This document shows positions 35,134 to 44,792 of a DNA stretch of 64,000 nt, in pieces; positions within the stretch are counted from its first letter, which is position 1; each line of letters begins with the position of its first letter. The notes beneath the pieces were generated by a model. That model was not told the origin of the DNA. It worked only from the letters and a program-made list of their open reading frames with translations, and searched no databases. Source of the DNA: Rubripirellula sp. (GTDB lineage: Bacteria > Planctomycetota > Planctomycetia > Pirellulales > Pirellulaceae); the NCBI GenBank assembly GCA_012270065.1, contig JAAXJB010000039.1, positions 95,824 to 159,823 of the forward strand, read 5' to 3'. The translations under genes and the position numbers were made by a program.

Positions 35134-36570
35134 TCACGATAGAATGTCGTGAACGACATTGGCTTTTTCAACACCGGTGAGTCGCATATTCAAGCCCTGA
35201 AACTTGACGCTTAACTTCTCATGATTGATGCCCAAGGTGTGCAGAATCGTAGCATGCATGTCTCTTACATGAACGGGGTTTTCAATGACCGATAGCCCGA
35301 GGTCATCGGTCTCTCCGTAGCTGACTCCTGGTTTTACTCCCCCACCAGCCATCCACAGGGTATAGGCATCAATGAAATGGTCACGTCCACCAACTTTCTG
35401 GTTGCGGGTTTCGCCCATCGGAGTACGCCCGAATTCACCCGTCCAAATGACCAGTGTCTCATCCAGAAGCCCGCGCTGTTCCAAGTCCTCAATCAACGCG
35501 GCTGAAGCCTGATCAACCTGCTTGCAACATTTTTCCAGATCTTTCCCCAAAGTCTGTCCCGGGCCACCGTGATGATCCCAATCAGTGTGATAAAGCTGGA
35601 CAAAGCGTACACCACGTTCGACCAGTCGCCGGGCTAACAGGCAATTATTTGCGTAGGACGCGTTACCAACCTGAGCACCATATCGATCGAGAGTTTTTTG
35701 GCTCTCGTCCCCAATGTCCATCAGTTCAGGTGCACTGGACTGCATCCGATATGCCATTTCATAGGCTGCAATCCGAGTTTCGATTTCCCTGTCTCCGACG
35801 GCTGCAAGCCGTTGACGATTCAACTCTGCCACGGCATCGTGAAAATCGCGTGCCCGATCCCCACGGAACTGCTGTGGACTGGTCAAATTGACGATCGGGT
35901 CTCCAGAGCTTCGAAATGGAACACCTTGATGTCGGGAAGGCAGAAATCCACTCGACCAAAGCGCGGCACCCGCTCTTGGCCCTCGGGGACCAGATTGCAG
36001 CACAACGAAACCGGGTAAATTCTCACATTCACTTCCAATCCCGTAGCTAACCCACGCTCCCATGCTAGGTCGCCCTGGCTGCGGGGTACCCGAATTCATG
36101 AATATCTTTGCCGGGCCGTGATTAAAAACATCCGTACTCATGCCGTGGACAAAACAGAGTTTGTCCGCGATCCGTTGATGGTTGGGCAACAACTCACTGA
36201 TTTGAGCACCAGATTCGCCACACGGTTTGAATTTTCTCGTGTTGCCAAGCAGCTTGGCATCCTTTCCAAGAAATGAAAAGCGTTTCCCTTCGATAAACTC
36301 TTTCGGCGTTTCCTTGCCGTGAAATTCTGTCAGCTTGGGTTTATGCGAAAACAACTCCAATTGACTTGGACCGCCTGCCATGAACAACAAAATGACATTC
36401 TTTGCCCTTGCTGGATGATGAAGCACACGGAGACTGCCATTCGAATCGGCAGCCGTGGAATGACTTGCATTCATTAGCTGCGTCAATGCGATGCTACCCA
36501 GTCCAACGCCACAGTTCTTAAAAAGCTGACGTCGCGTAGCAACCTGCAATAATCGCCTTTCGTCACCCAT
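35134..36570 (-). CDS. DUF1501 secreted sulfatase-fold protein
   Basis: This is a Tat-exported protein of the DUF1501 family, related to alkaline phosphatase/sulfatase folds. The N terminus has ATRRQLFKNCGVGLGSIALTQL, a twin-arginine signal. The core motifs NVILLFMAGGPSQLELFSHKPKL, VHGMSTDVFNHGPAKIFMNSG, VRFVQLYHTDWDHHGG and VIWTGEFGRTPMGE are the DUF1501 hallmarks, and the metal-binding His/Asp residues are present. It begins 4 bases after the DUF1549/DUF1553 gene, the standard planctomycete pair. The pair is thought to act outside the cytoplasm on polysaccharide or sulfated material, but no reaction is proven. Confidence 0.93.
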   Translation of the reverse strand: MGDERRLLQVATRRQLFKNCGVGLGSIALTQLMNASHSTAADSNGSLRVLHHPARAKNVILLFMAGGPSQLELFSHKPKLTEFHGKETPKEFIEGKRFSFLGKDAKLLGNTRKFKPCGESGAQISELLPNHQRIADKLCFVHGMSTDVFNHGPAKIFMNSGTPQPGRPSMGAWVSYGIGSECENLPGFVVLQSGPRGPRAGAALWSSGFLPSRHQGVPFRSSGDPIVNLTSPQQFRGDRARDFHDAVAELNRQRLAAVGDREIETRIAAYEMAYRMQSSAPELMDIGDESQKTLDRYGAQVGNASYANNCLLARRLVERGVRFVQLYHTDWDHHGGPGQTLGKDLEKCCKQVDQASAALIEDLEQRGLLDETLVIWTGEFGRTPMGETRNQKVGGRDHFIDAYTLWMAGGGVKPGVSYGETDDLGLSVIENPVHVRDMHATILHTLGINHEKLSVKFQGLNMRLTGVEKANVVHDILS

Positions 36571-36574
36571 GTCA

Positions 36575-39421
36575 TCATTCTCTTGTTATGAACTCATCTA
36601 GATTCATCAAAACTCTTGCAGCAGCAGTCAATGCGTATTGCTCTGCACTTGCCCCTGAGACAACTTCGTCTTTCTCAAACTTACGTCTTTGCTCTTTGAC
36701 AAACTCTTTCAGGTATTTCAGTTCAGCAGTTGAAGGAGTCCGGCACAAAGCAAGTCGAAACATGTGGTGGAGTTTCGTGTTCAAATCACCTTTTCTGACA
36801 GTGGTACGCTCAGCTAATGCCTCTGCCAATTCGAACAAGCCCGGATCATTTGCGACCATCAAGGATTGCAGAGGAGTATTTGATCGACCACGCCTGGTGC
36901 AGGTTACGTTGAAACGCGGCGTATCGAATGCCGTCAGCATCGGGTGGGGAGAACTACGATAAAAAAAGGTGTACATCGTTCGCCGGAAACGGTCTTCACC
37001 CTCGCTCGTCGGCCAGTTCTTTTTCTTCTGTGTAAACGCATATACTCCCGCCGGTTGGGGCGGATACACCGAGGGACCGCCAATCTTTGGCGAAAGTTTG
37101 CCTGAAGCAGACAGGGCGAGATCCCGGACAATTTCGGCGTCAACTCGCAAACGATTCTGTCTCCCCAACAGCTGATTCATGGGATCCTTCCTGTCGAGAT
37201 CAGCACGAGTGGTTGATGCCTGTCGATACGTTGATGAAGTGACAATCAACCTGAGCATCTGCTTGCGCGACCATCCACGCTCTACAAATTCCGCTGCGAG
37301 CCAGTCCAACAGTTTCGGATGTGAAGGAACGGATCCCTGAACGCCAAAATCCTCAACCGTTTCCACTAGCCCCACCCCAAACAACTTCTGCCACATTCGA
37401 TTAACGGCAACACGGGGAGTAAGTGGATTGTCTGAGTCAACAAGCCAACGAGCCAAGTCCAGACGCGTCAATGGTCGCTCCAATTCAGGCAACGGATGCA
37501 ACTGGTTGAGGACAGCGGATTCGACGCGTTGGGCAGGCCGAAGAAAATCACCACGAGTCAGCAGGTGGGTTACCCGAGGCTGTTCGAGTTCCCGCATCAC
37601 CATTGCTTTGACGCGTGCTGCTTCGAGCGTTTTCTTTCTGGCCTGCAGAGCATCACGCCGCACTGCAATCACATCCGCTCCTGCAGGACGAGTCGATGAG
37701 CTCAACAATTGAAAACGGCCAAGATTGTAAGGAGCCCTGCCTTGATTGAAACGCATCCTCAATCGAAGCAGTTCACCTTTTTGAAATTCGGCTGGTTCAG
37801 AGAGAAGAAACTTCGCCCAGTGTGCTACGTTGCCTTTCTGATTGGTATTGATGGCCCATCCGCTCTTCAGATCACTATCAACTGCTAAAGAGATGCCATA
37901 ACCACTTTGCGAATAATCAGCCAGGGCAACTGGTTCCAAGGGAATCTGCTTGCCGTCGGCAACCTCGAAACGCACATCAACCATGACAAAGTTGCCATTG
38001 CCGGCTCGTCCCGGACCACCCTTGGGCAGGGATTCATGTGGCAAAACATTGAGCCGGAAAGCAGCGACCGGCCCCTTTTCAAGCTGATAAACGATTTCGT
38101 AGGTGTCTTCGATCTCGTTTGGACCACTTACCAACAAGGATTGATCCTCAAGCAAAGCAAAACTTGCGTTTGATTCTGCCTTCGATTCCAGTGGGCTCAA
38201 CAAGGTCCACTCTTCCGGCTTCACCAACTCATTTTCGGCTTGCTTTTTTTCCTGGATTGCAAGCTCGGCCAATTGCCGTTCCAGCTCTGCAATTTCGTCG
38301 GCATGCGGACTTTGTACGGTAACCTCAGGGCCTCGGTTGTTTCGGTCGGCGGTATTATTGAAGAAAGCAAACAGGCTGAAATAATCCTGCTGGCTCACAG
38401 GATCAAATTTATGGTTATGGCATTGGGCACACCCGACCGTCAGCGCGAGCCAGACAGTCCCCGTCGTATTTGTCCGATCAATCACCGACTCCACGCGAAA
38501 CTGTTCTGCATCGGTGCCGCCTTCTTCATTGATCAACGTATTGCGATGGAAGCCGGTAGCAACCAGCTGCTCAATCGTCGGTTCCGGAAACAAATCACCG
38601 GCCAATTGCTGAATCGTGAATTCATCAAAGGGCATGTCCTCATTGATTGCCTTGATCACCCAATCTCGATAAGGCCACATGACCCGCGGATTATCAAAGG
38701 TATATCCATTCGAATCTGCGTACCTGGCCTGATCGAGCCAATGGCGCCCCCAGCGTTCACCAAAGTGCTTTGAGCGAAGTAATGCATCAACGACGGATTC
38801 ATAAGCGTCTGGCGACTCATCCTTCACAAAGGCGGAAACCTGCGCCGGTGTTGGCAACAAACCGATCAGATCCAAGTAGACTCGCTTGATCAAAATCTCA
38901 CGGTGAGCTTGAACTGACGGATGAAGTTCATGTTCCAGCAGTCGTTTCACAATGAAATGGTCGATTGGATTCGGGCACCACGAGTCTTCCCCGACACGAG
39001 GAAGCTCTGGTTTAACGACTGCTTCAAATGCCCAGTGTTTTTGATACTCAGCACCCTGCTGTATCCAGTTTCGCAGAACGTCTTTTTCGTGCTCCGTAAG
39101 CTCGCCACTCTCAGGAGGCGGCATGACCTCATCCGGATTCGCAGTCTCCAGACGCCGCACCAATTCAGATGCAGCTGAGTCGGTCGGCAAAAGTACTCCG
39201 GCTTCGATAGCGTGTTGTCGAACGTCAAGCCTCAAATCCGCTTGTCGGTGCTCCTCATCCGGGCCATGACACGCAAAACATCGCTCTGCCAGAATCTTGC
39301 GGACGTCACGGTTATAATCCAACTCTTGAAACGCTGGGTCATCTGCCCACACCTCGACGAGAAGGCCGAAAGCGAACGCCGACCAAAACAGGATCCGGAA
39401 AATGGCAACTCGATTGCTCAC
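36575..39421 (-). CDS. PSCyt1/DUF1549/DUF1553 (PSD1) secreted cytochrome-like protein
   Basis: This is the large partner of the DUF1501 protein. A signal peptide (about 1-26) is followed by a cytochrome c-type domain with the heme motif CFACH in [26 protein letters not shown]1549 begins near residue 150 ([14 protein letters not shown]) and includes [11 protein letters not shown] and [20 protein letters not shown] central beta-rich region follows, then DUF1553 with [27 protein letters not shown] and [23 protein letters not shown]. At 948 residues it is of normal size for the group. The single CxxCH suggests one heme and electron transfer. It leads a two-gene operon. Confidence 0.94.
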   Translation of the reverse strand: MSNRVAIFRILFWSAFAFGLLVEVWADDPAFQELDYNRDVRKILAERCFACHGPDEEHRQADLRLDVRQHAIEAGVLLPTDSAASELVRRLETANPDEVMPPPESGELTEHEKDVLRNWIQQGAEYQKHWAFEAVVKPELPRVGEDSWCPNPIDHFIVKRLLEHELHPSVQAHREILIKRVYLDLIGLLPTPAQVSAFVKDESPDAYESVVDALLRSKHFGERWGRHWLDQARYADSNGYTFDNPRVMWPYRDWVIKAINEDMPFDEFTIQQLAGDLFPEPTIEQLVATGFHRNTLINEEGGTDAEQFRVESVIDRTNTTGTVWLALTVGCAQCHNHKFDPVSQQDYFSLFAFFNNTADRNNRGPEVTVQSPHADEIAELERQLAELAIQEKKQAENELVKPEEWTLLSPLESKAESNASFALLEDQSLLVSGPNEIEDTYEIVYQLEKGPVAAFRLNVLPHESLPKGGPGRAGNGNFVMVDVRFEVADGKQIPLEPVALADYSQSGYGISLAVDSDLKSGWAINTNQKGNVAHWAKFLLSEPAEFQKGELLRLRMRFNQGRAPYNLGRFQLLSSSTRPAGADVIAVRRDALQARKKTLEAARVKAMVMRELEQPRVTHLLTRGDFLRPAQRVESAVLNQLHPLPELERPLTRLDLARWLVDSDNPLTPRVAVNRMWQKLFGVGLVETVEDFGVQGSVPSHPKLLDWLAAEFVERGWSRKQMLRLIVTSSTYRQASTTRADLDRKDPMNQLLGRQNRLRVDAEIVRDLALSASGKLSPKIGGPSVYPPQPAGVYAFTQKKKNWPTSEGEDRFRRTMYTFFYRSSPHPMLTAFDTPRFNVTCTRRGRSNTPLQSLMVANDPGLFELAEALAERTTVRKGDLNTKLHHMFRLALCRTPSTAELKYLKEFVKEQRRKFEKDEVVSGASAEQYALTAAARVLMNLDEFITRE

Positions 39422-39803
39422 AAATGTAACCAGTCAATAACGACACAAACACAAAACTGCCCATGCCCGCCGCGATGCACACCGGAATCTCTGGCAGACA
39501 ACATTCGACTGCCCAACAGGAACGGTCAGAGGTGGATTATAGATTATCCTCAAGTCGCACGTACAGCTTTTATCATGGACGGAGCGACATCACGACAGAG
39601 AAAGCAGTGATCCATGGGCGTGTTTTCTTCCATCCCACTAACGAAACACGGATCCGTTACGATTTCCGGCAACACCCCGGCGGCGTCTGATCGCTAAGGT
39701 CTCGAAACTTTGACCACAGATGCAGCTTCACATTCAGGTTGTGGTACGCTAACCGTTGTCCGATGGATTGATCTGCCCTCTGAAAACTACACCGATATTC
39801 GCC
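39422..39803. other. Intergenic region, divergent promoters
   Basis: I see no gene in these 382 bases between the divergent PSD1 and VCBS-sialidase genes. There is a self-complementary CGGATCCG inside a loose dyad near 39639-39659, but nothing I can call a promoter or terminator with confidence. Confidence 0.4.
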
Positions 39804-42800
39804 ATGATTCCCGCATACCCCCTGCTCCCGAGTTCGACCAGATCCAGTTTCCTGTGGGTGATACTTTTTGCCTGCACAGTTTCTGCTGCTTCTACCGCGG
39901 ACGGTGCTGACGATCACGAATGGAAACTGAAACCACTGAAGTACAACAATCCGGGTTTGGAGGTTGACTTGGGCGTTGGTTTGTGGGCATGGCCGATGCC
40001 GTTGGACTACGACAACGATGGGGACATGGACCTGTTGGTGGCCTGTCCCGACAAACCATCCAATGGAGTTTTTTTCTTCGAGAATGAAACACAGGATCCA
40101 CATGATTCCAAGCCCGTTTTCAAAGCTGCCATACGACTGGGCAAGACAACCCACAATTTTCAGGTCAGCTATGTCAACGGACAAGCACGCATTCTGAAAC
40201 CTGGCTATGAATTTCCACGAGATGCTGTGACTGGCAGTTATGACTTTTCCAATCCAGTCAAAATCTACCCCCGAAGCAATATTCATCCACGCAATGTTCG
40301 CGCAAACATGTGGCGATATGTGGACTACGATGGTGACGGAGACCAGGATCTGATCGTTGGTGTCGGCGACTGGTCAGACTATGGCTGGGATGATGCCTTT
40401 GACCGGTCGGGGAACTGGCAAAATGGCCCGCTGCACGGTTACGTCTACCTCATCAAAAACCTGGGATCTGACGAAAATCCCGACTATGTTGACCAGCCGA
40501 CCATGATCACCGCCGGGCAAAGTGTGATCGATGTTTATGGTTGGCCTTCACCCAACTTTGCCGACTTCGATGGCGATGGTGATCTTGATCTTCTCTGTGG
40601 TGAATTCCTCGATGGGTTTACTTACTTTCAGAATGTCGGCTCCCGATCTGAACCAAGTTATGCGGCTGGTCAAAAACTGCTGAATCGTGATCAACAGCCA
40701 TTGACCATGGATCTGCAGATGATCACACCGACAGCAGTTGATTGGGACAAGGATGGCGACATCGACCTGATCACCGGTGACGAAGATGGGCGTGTGGCTT
40801 TGCTTGAGAATACGGGTGAACTCCAGAAAGGCATGCCTCTTTTCGAGGCTCCCTATTATTTTCAACAGCAGGCTGATTCACTGAAATTCGGTGCTTTGGC
40901 TACCCCATTCGCGTACGACTGGGACGGAGATGGTGATCAGGACATTCTGTGTGGTAATACTGCCGGATACATTGGTCTTTTTGAAAATCTCGGGCAAACC
41001 AACACGGGATCTCCACGATGGTCTGCACCCAAACGACTCAAGGTCATCCCAAATTCGTCATCTGAACCACAAACCTTCCGCGTGATGGCTGGTCCCAATG
41101 GATCCATTCAGGGACCGTGTGAGGCAAAATGGGGTTACACCACTCTCTCCGTCGCAGACTGGAACGGTGATCGTCATCCTGACATCATTTACAACTCGAT
41201 TTGGGCCAAGGTCGGACTGCTTCTTGGAACACAAGATGGACTGAAAACCGCCGAATTGACGACCATTGCTCCAGAGCGTCCACCTCAATGGTATTGGTGG
41301 AACCAGCCGGAAACTGCAGCAATCAGCCAATGGCGGACGACTCCAATCGCCATTGATTTTGATCAAGATTCAAAACTTGATCTCATCGCTCTGGATCAAC
41401 AGGGTTTTCTCACCCTTCGCCGTCATGGCAAAACGGCAACAAGGTTGTTCGTAGATGAAGACAACAAACCCATTCATCTCAATCCCAAATCATGCGGCAG
41501 TTCAGGACGAATCAAATTGGCTGTTGTTGACTGGGACAGTGATGGAAGACTTGATGTTCTGGTCAATTCTGAAAACGCCACGTGGTATCGCAATTGCGTC
41601 AATCGAAACGGAAAAATCGTTCTTAAAAAAATCGGCAATCTGGCTCACCGCAACGTAGCCGGTCACACCTCCAGTCCGGCAGTATGTGACTTTGACAACG
41701 ATCAAAAACCAGATCTGTTGATTGGATCTGAAAATGGAAGGATCTATCACATCAAACATGATGACTGCATCACCTATACCGCGGAACAACTACAGGCACG
41801 TGAGCCAAAAGCTCTGGAACAACCACGCTTTCAAGGACTGATCAAGGAAGAATTCGTATTCACGAAAGCCAAATTTCCACAGTGTCACGCCTCAACAATA
41901 TGCCGAACCAACCGTGGCCTTGTCGTTGCCTGGTTTGGTGGCACACGTGAAAAAAACAAGGATGTGGGCATCTGGGTCTCCTATCATGACGGAAACCGCT
42001 GGAGCAGTCCCAAGGAATGGGCCAATGGTGTTCAACACAGCGGTCTGAGGCACCCATGCTGGAACCCCGTACTTTTTCAGGCAGAAGAAAATGGGCCCAC
42101 CATGCTGTTCTTCAAAGTGGGCCCTGACCCACGGACGTGGTGGGGTGAAATTCTCTTCAGCTACGACCATGGCCGGACGTTCCGGGATCGGAAACGCCTT
42201 CCCGAAGGCATTGATGGGCCAGTACGGTGCAAACCCATCCTGCTTCAGAACGAGTCACTGCTGTGTGGCTCATCAACCGAGTACGACGGATGGCGTGTTC
42301 ACTTTGAAAAGATCTCCCTGGAACATGGCATCCCCAAAGGTACCTGGAATCGAATTGGCCCAATCAACGACTCAAATGAGTTCAACGCGATACAACCTAC
42401 TTTCCTGAAACATCCAGACGGCCGTATCCAAATCCTGTGCAGGACAAAGGAAGGAGTCATCAGCACCAGCTTTTCGAATGACGATGGTGAGACATGGTCT
42501 ACCATGGAAGCCACCAATCTTCCCAATCCGAATTCCGGTATCGATGTAGTCACACTTCGGGATGGGCGACATCTGCTCATCTACAATCATCTGGGGTCAG
42601 GAAAAACAGGCTGGGGACGCAGAGGCCTGCTGAATCTTGCAATGTCGGACGATGGCCTATCATGGAAAAAAGTTGCTGTTCTCGAGCAGGAAGAAGGCAA
42701 AGAGTTCAGCTATCCTGCCATGATCCAGAGTGAAGACGGTCTCGTTCACATCACGTACACGTGGAAACGACAACGCATCAAGCATGTCGTTGTTGACCCA

Positions 42801-42869
42801 CGGCAACTGCAACCGGGAGAGCCTTTAGGCCTCGAAAACTGGCATGATGAGAAGAAGACGAATGAATAA
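39804..42869 (+). CDS. Secreted VCBS/FG-GAP repeat protein fused to a sialidase-like domain
   Basis: ATG 39804 starts a signal peptide (SSFLWVILFACTVSAAS). Residues about 40-660 form a beta-propeller with nine calcium-binding-like motifs, among them DYDNDGDMDLL, DYDGDGDQDLI, DFDGDGDLDLL, DWDKDGDIDLI and DFDNDQKPDLL. From about 690 comes a BNR/sialidase-type propeller: FPQCHASTICRTNRGLVVAWFGGTREKNKDVGIWVS is the standard opening with the catalytic-site Arg region, and Asp-box-like FSYDHGRTF, FSNDDGETW and SDDGLSW follow. It may act as an exo-glycosidase on the cell surface or outside. Substrate and activity are unproven; this domain group includes many sialidase-like proteins of unknown activity. 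Confidence 0.88.
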   Translation: MIPAYPLLPSSTRSSFLWVILFACTVSAASTADGADDHEWKLKPLKYNNPGLEVDLGVGLWAWPMPLDYDNDGDMDLLVACPDKPSNGVFFFENETQDPHDSKPVFKAAIRLGKTTHNFQVSYVNGQARILKPGYEFPRDAVTGSYDFSNPVKIYPRSNIHPRNVRANMWRYVDYDGDGDQDLIVGVGDWSDYGWDDAFDRSGNWQNGPLHGYVYLIKNLGSDENPDYVDQPTMITAGQSVIDVYGWPSPNFADFDGDGDLDLLCGEFLDGFTYFQNVGSRSEPSYAAGQKLLNRDQQPLTMDLQMITPTAVDWDKDGDIDLITGDEDGRVALLENTGELQKGMPLFEAPYYFQQQADSLKFGALATPFAYDWDGDGDQDILCGNTAGYIGLFENLGQTNTGSPRWSAPKRLKVIPNSSSEPQTFRVMAGPNGSIQGPCEAKWGYTTLSVADWNGDRHPDIIYNSIWAKVGLLLGTQDGLKTAELTTIAPERPPQWYWWNQPETAAISQWRTTPIAIDFDQDSKLDLIALDQQGFLTLRRHGKTATRLFVDEDNKPIHLNPKSCGSSGRIKLAVVDWDSDGRLDVLVNSENATWYRNCVNRNGKIVLKKIGNLAHRNVAGHTSSPAVCDFDNDQKPDLLIGSENGRIYHIKHDDCITYTAEQLQAREPKALEQPRFQGLIKEEFVFTKAKFPQCHASTICRTNRGLVVAWFGGTREKNKDVGIWVSYHDGNRWSSPKEWANGVQHSGLRHPCWNPVLFQAEENGPTMLFFKVGPDPRTWWGEILFSYDHGRTFRDRKRLPEGIDGPVRCKPILLQNESLLCGSSTEYDGWRVHFEKISLEHGIPKGTWNRIGPINDSNEFNAIQPTFLKHPDGRIQILCRTKEGVISTSFSNDDGETWSTMEATNLPNPNSGIDVVTLRDGRHLLIYNHLGSGKTGWGRRGLLNLAMSDDGLSWKKVAVLEQEEGKEFSYPAMIQSEDGLVHITYTWKRQRIKHVVVDPRQLQPGEPLGLENWHDEKKTNE

Positions 42870-42982
42870 AGCAGATTCATGCAGAGTCTGAAAATGCCAA
42901 TCATCCAAGCTTCTTTCTGTTGATGGGAATTGTTTGATGCAATCGTCCTCCACATTTCCTTCAAAGATGGATCACACGAACT

Positions 42983-44155
42983 TTGACTGAAGCAAAACTG
43001 CATTTCGCACGGGGCAGCAACCTTTCCGAAAAGGCTCCATGGAATCAAGTACCAAAAGATGAATTCCAGACGACGTGCGCGGTTCAGAAAAAGTGCGCGG
43101 TTCAGAAAAAGCTTGCGTTGATACTCGTTCTCACGTTTTCAATGACGCACTTCATCGTTGCGGACTTTGCCACAGGCACGGAACCAACGCAAGTGATCCC
43201 CGAAGAGAAGGAAATCCGCCATGCAATTGCAACGGCATTGCCGCTGCTGGAGCGGTCATCCCGAGGTTCCGCCGAAAAACGCAAATGCTTCACTTGCCAT
43301 AGCCAGGCACTGCCTGTTATCGCCCTAAGCGAAGCAAGATTGCATGGTTTTGAAGTTGATTCAAGCAACTACGAACGACAAATCAGCCATACCATCAACC
43401 ATCTTCGTAAAGGCGAAGAGAATTACAAAGAGGGAAAAGGGCAGGGGGGTGGTGTCGACACTGCGGGCTACGCCCTTTGGACACTCGAAGCGGGACAATA
43501 CCCTGCTGACAACACTGTCAATGCGGTTGTAGGTTTTCTACTCAATAAGTCAATGGATTCTGCTCATTGGCAGTGCACAAGCGATCGGCCACCTTCGGAA
43601 TCAAGTGACTTTACAACCACCTATCTCGCGGTACGTGCATTGAAATACTACGTTAGCCAGAACGATCGTAAAATCGTTCAACAGCGTTTCAAATCCACGC
43701 TGCAATGGCTGCTGTCAGCGGATCCCCTGACAACAGAAGACCGCGTATTCCACCTCCGTTCACTCAGCTATCTCGGTGCATCTCCGGAGTCACTGAAACG
43801 CTTTGGTGAAAAACTGGAACTGTTGCAAAACCCTGACGGAGGCTGGGGGCAATTGGAATCAATGCAAAGCGACCCGTATGCGACGGCCACTGCGTTGGTC
43901 GCATTAGCAAGAACCGGCCAGGTTGCTCCAACAGATTCAGCTTACTGCAAGGGTCTCAATTTTCTGCTGAAACAGCAAACAGAATTTGGTTCATGGCATG
44001 TGAAATCACGAAGCAAACCGTTTCAAAAGTACTTTGAAACAGGCTTTCCTCATGCACAAGATCAATTCATATCCACCACCGCCACGGCCTGGTCAACGAT
44101 TGCACTGTTATTGGCCTTGCCAACGCAACACGAAAACAAAAGACAAGGCAATTGA
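42983..44155 (+). CDS. Cyclase-repeat protein with a CxxCH motif
   Basis: This is a secreted alpha/alpha-toroid protein similar to squalene-hopene-cyclase repeats: GYALWTLEAGQYPADNTVN, LQNPDGGWGQLESMQSDPYATATALVAL and LLKQQTEFGSWHVKSRS. It differs from the other cyclase-repeat protein in this window by an early CFTCHSQALP, a potential c-type heme site. The start is uncertain; TTG 42983 is the only obvious in-frame start codon before the hydrophobic segment KKLALILVLTFSM. Just before that segment, an 18-base unit is perfectly duplicated, giving CAVQKK twice. No DxDD cyclase motif is seen. Confidence 0.8.
   Translation: MTEAKLHFARGSNLSEKAPWNQVPKDEFQTTCAVQKKCAVQKKLALILVLTFSMTHFIVADFATGTEPTQVIPEEKEIRHAIATALPLLERSSRGSAEKRKCFTCHSQALPVIALSEARLHGFEVDSSNYERQISHTINHLRKGEENYKEGKGQGGGVDTAGYALWTLEAGQYPADNTVNAVVGFLLNKSMDSAHWQCTSDRPPSESSDFTTTYLAVRALKYYVSQNDRKIVQQRFKSTLQWLLSADPLTTEDRVFHLRSLSYLGASPESLKRFGEKLELLQNPDGGWGQLESMQSDPYATATALVALARTGQVAPTDSAYCKGLNFLLKQQTEFGSWHVKSRSKPFQKYFETGFPHAQDQFISTTATAWSTIALLLALPTQHENKRQGN
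43075..43110. repeat. In-frame 18-base perfect tandem duplication
   Basis: The unit GTGCGCGGTTCAGAAAAA occupies 43075-43092 and again 43093-43110. In the cyclase-repeat gene it adds one copy of a six-residue block (CAVQKK) just before the signal helix, without breaking the frame. Confidence 0.85.
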
Positions 44156-44288
44156 GCACCAACCTGAAACGATCTTCTTTCAATCAGATGTGCAAATTGT
44201 CCAGTGACTGAATTGTCTTGAGAATCCAACGGTCTGGAACCGGGTTAATTGCCAGATGCACTTCATGAAAATCTGAACACCGGGAATT

Positions 44289-44615
44289 TCAGACATCCTC
44301 AGTATTGGTTTTCTCGCGCACTAAAACGTTGTCACCATCGATTTTCACCTCAAAACAATCGACTCGCGTTTTCGGATTATCCTCCCACGATCCGTCGCGA
44401 ATGCAAAAACGCCAAGCATGCCACGGGCATGTCACCATTTTATCCTCGACATAGCCCTCAGCGAGGGATGCTCCCATGTGCGGGCAAAGGTCGTCGATTG
44501 CAAACCACTCGTCTGCTGTCCGAAAAACTGCAACCATCCGTCCATCCACGGGAACGGCTCTACCTTGGCCTTCTTCAAAATCCGAGATTTTTCCCACTAT
44601 TTCGAAATCGCTCAC
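44289..44615 (-). CDS. Rieske [2Fe-2S] ferredoxin-like protein
   Basis: This is a small cytosolic Rieske protein of the NirD/dioxygenase-ferredoxin type. Cluster ligands are Cys44 and His46 in DLCPHMGASL and Cys63 and His66 in VTCPWHAWRF, the full set. It likely passes electrons to an oxygenase or reductase that is not encoded nearby. The GTG at 44615 (MSDFEIVGKI) is preferred, since AGGAAGAG lies about nine bases ahead and the Rieske domain begins there. The ATG at 44675 would add 20 residues. The gene appears alone, divergent from the radical SAM gene. Confidence 0.87.
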   Translation of the reverse strand: MSDFEIVGKISDFEEGQGRAVPVDGRMVAVFRTADEWFAIDDLCPHMGASLAEGYVEDKMVTCPWHAWRFCIRDGSWEDNPKTRVDCFEVKIDGDNVLVREKTNTEDV

Positions 44616-44792
44616 AGTTTTATTCTCTTCCTGCTGCAGGTTTGCCTTGTACAAAAAGCTTTTTCTCAGCCACACTTTAACGTTTCTGGCAAGAAAATGC
44701 GGGCCCCGCTCGATAAATTAGAAAGCCCACGGATGTGGGAGCCTTGTCACAGGCCTGTTGCCGCCAAACGTCTACCTCAACGATAAAACTCC

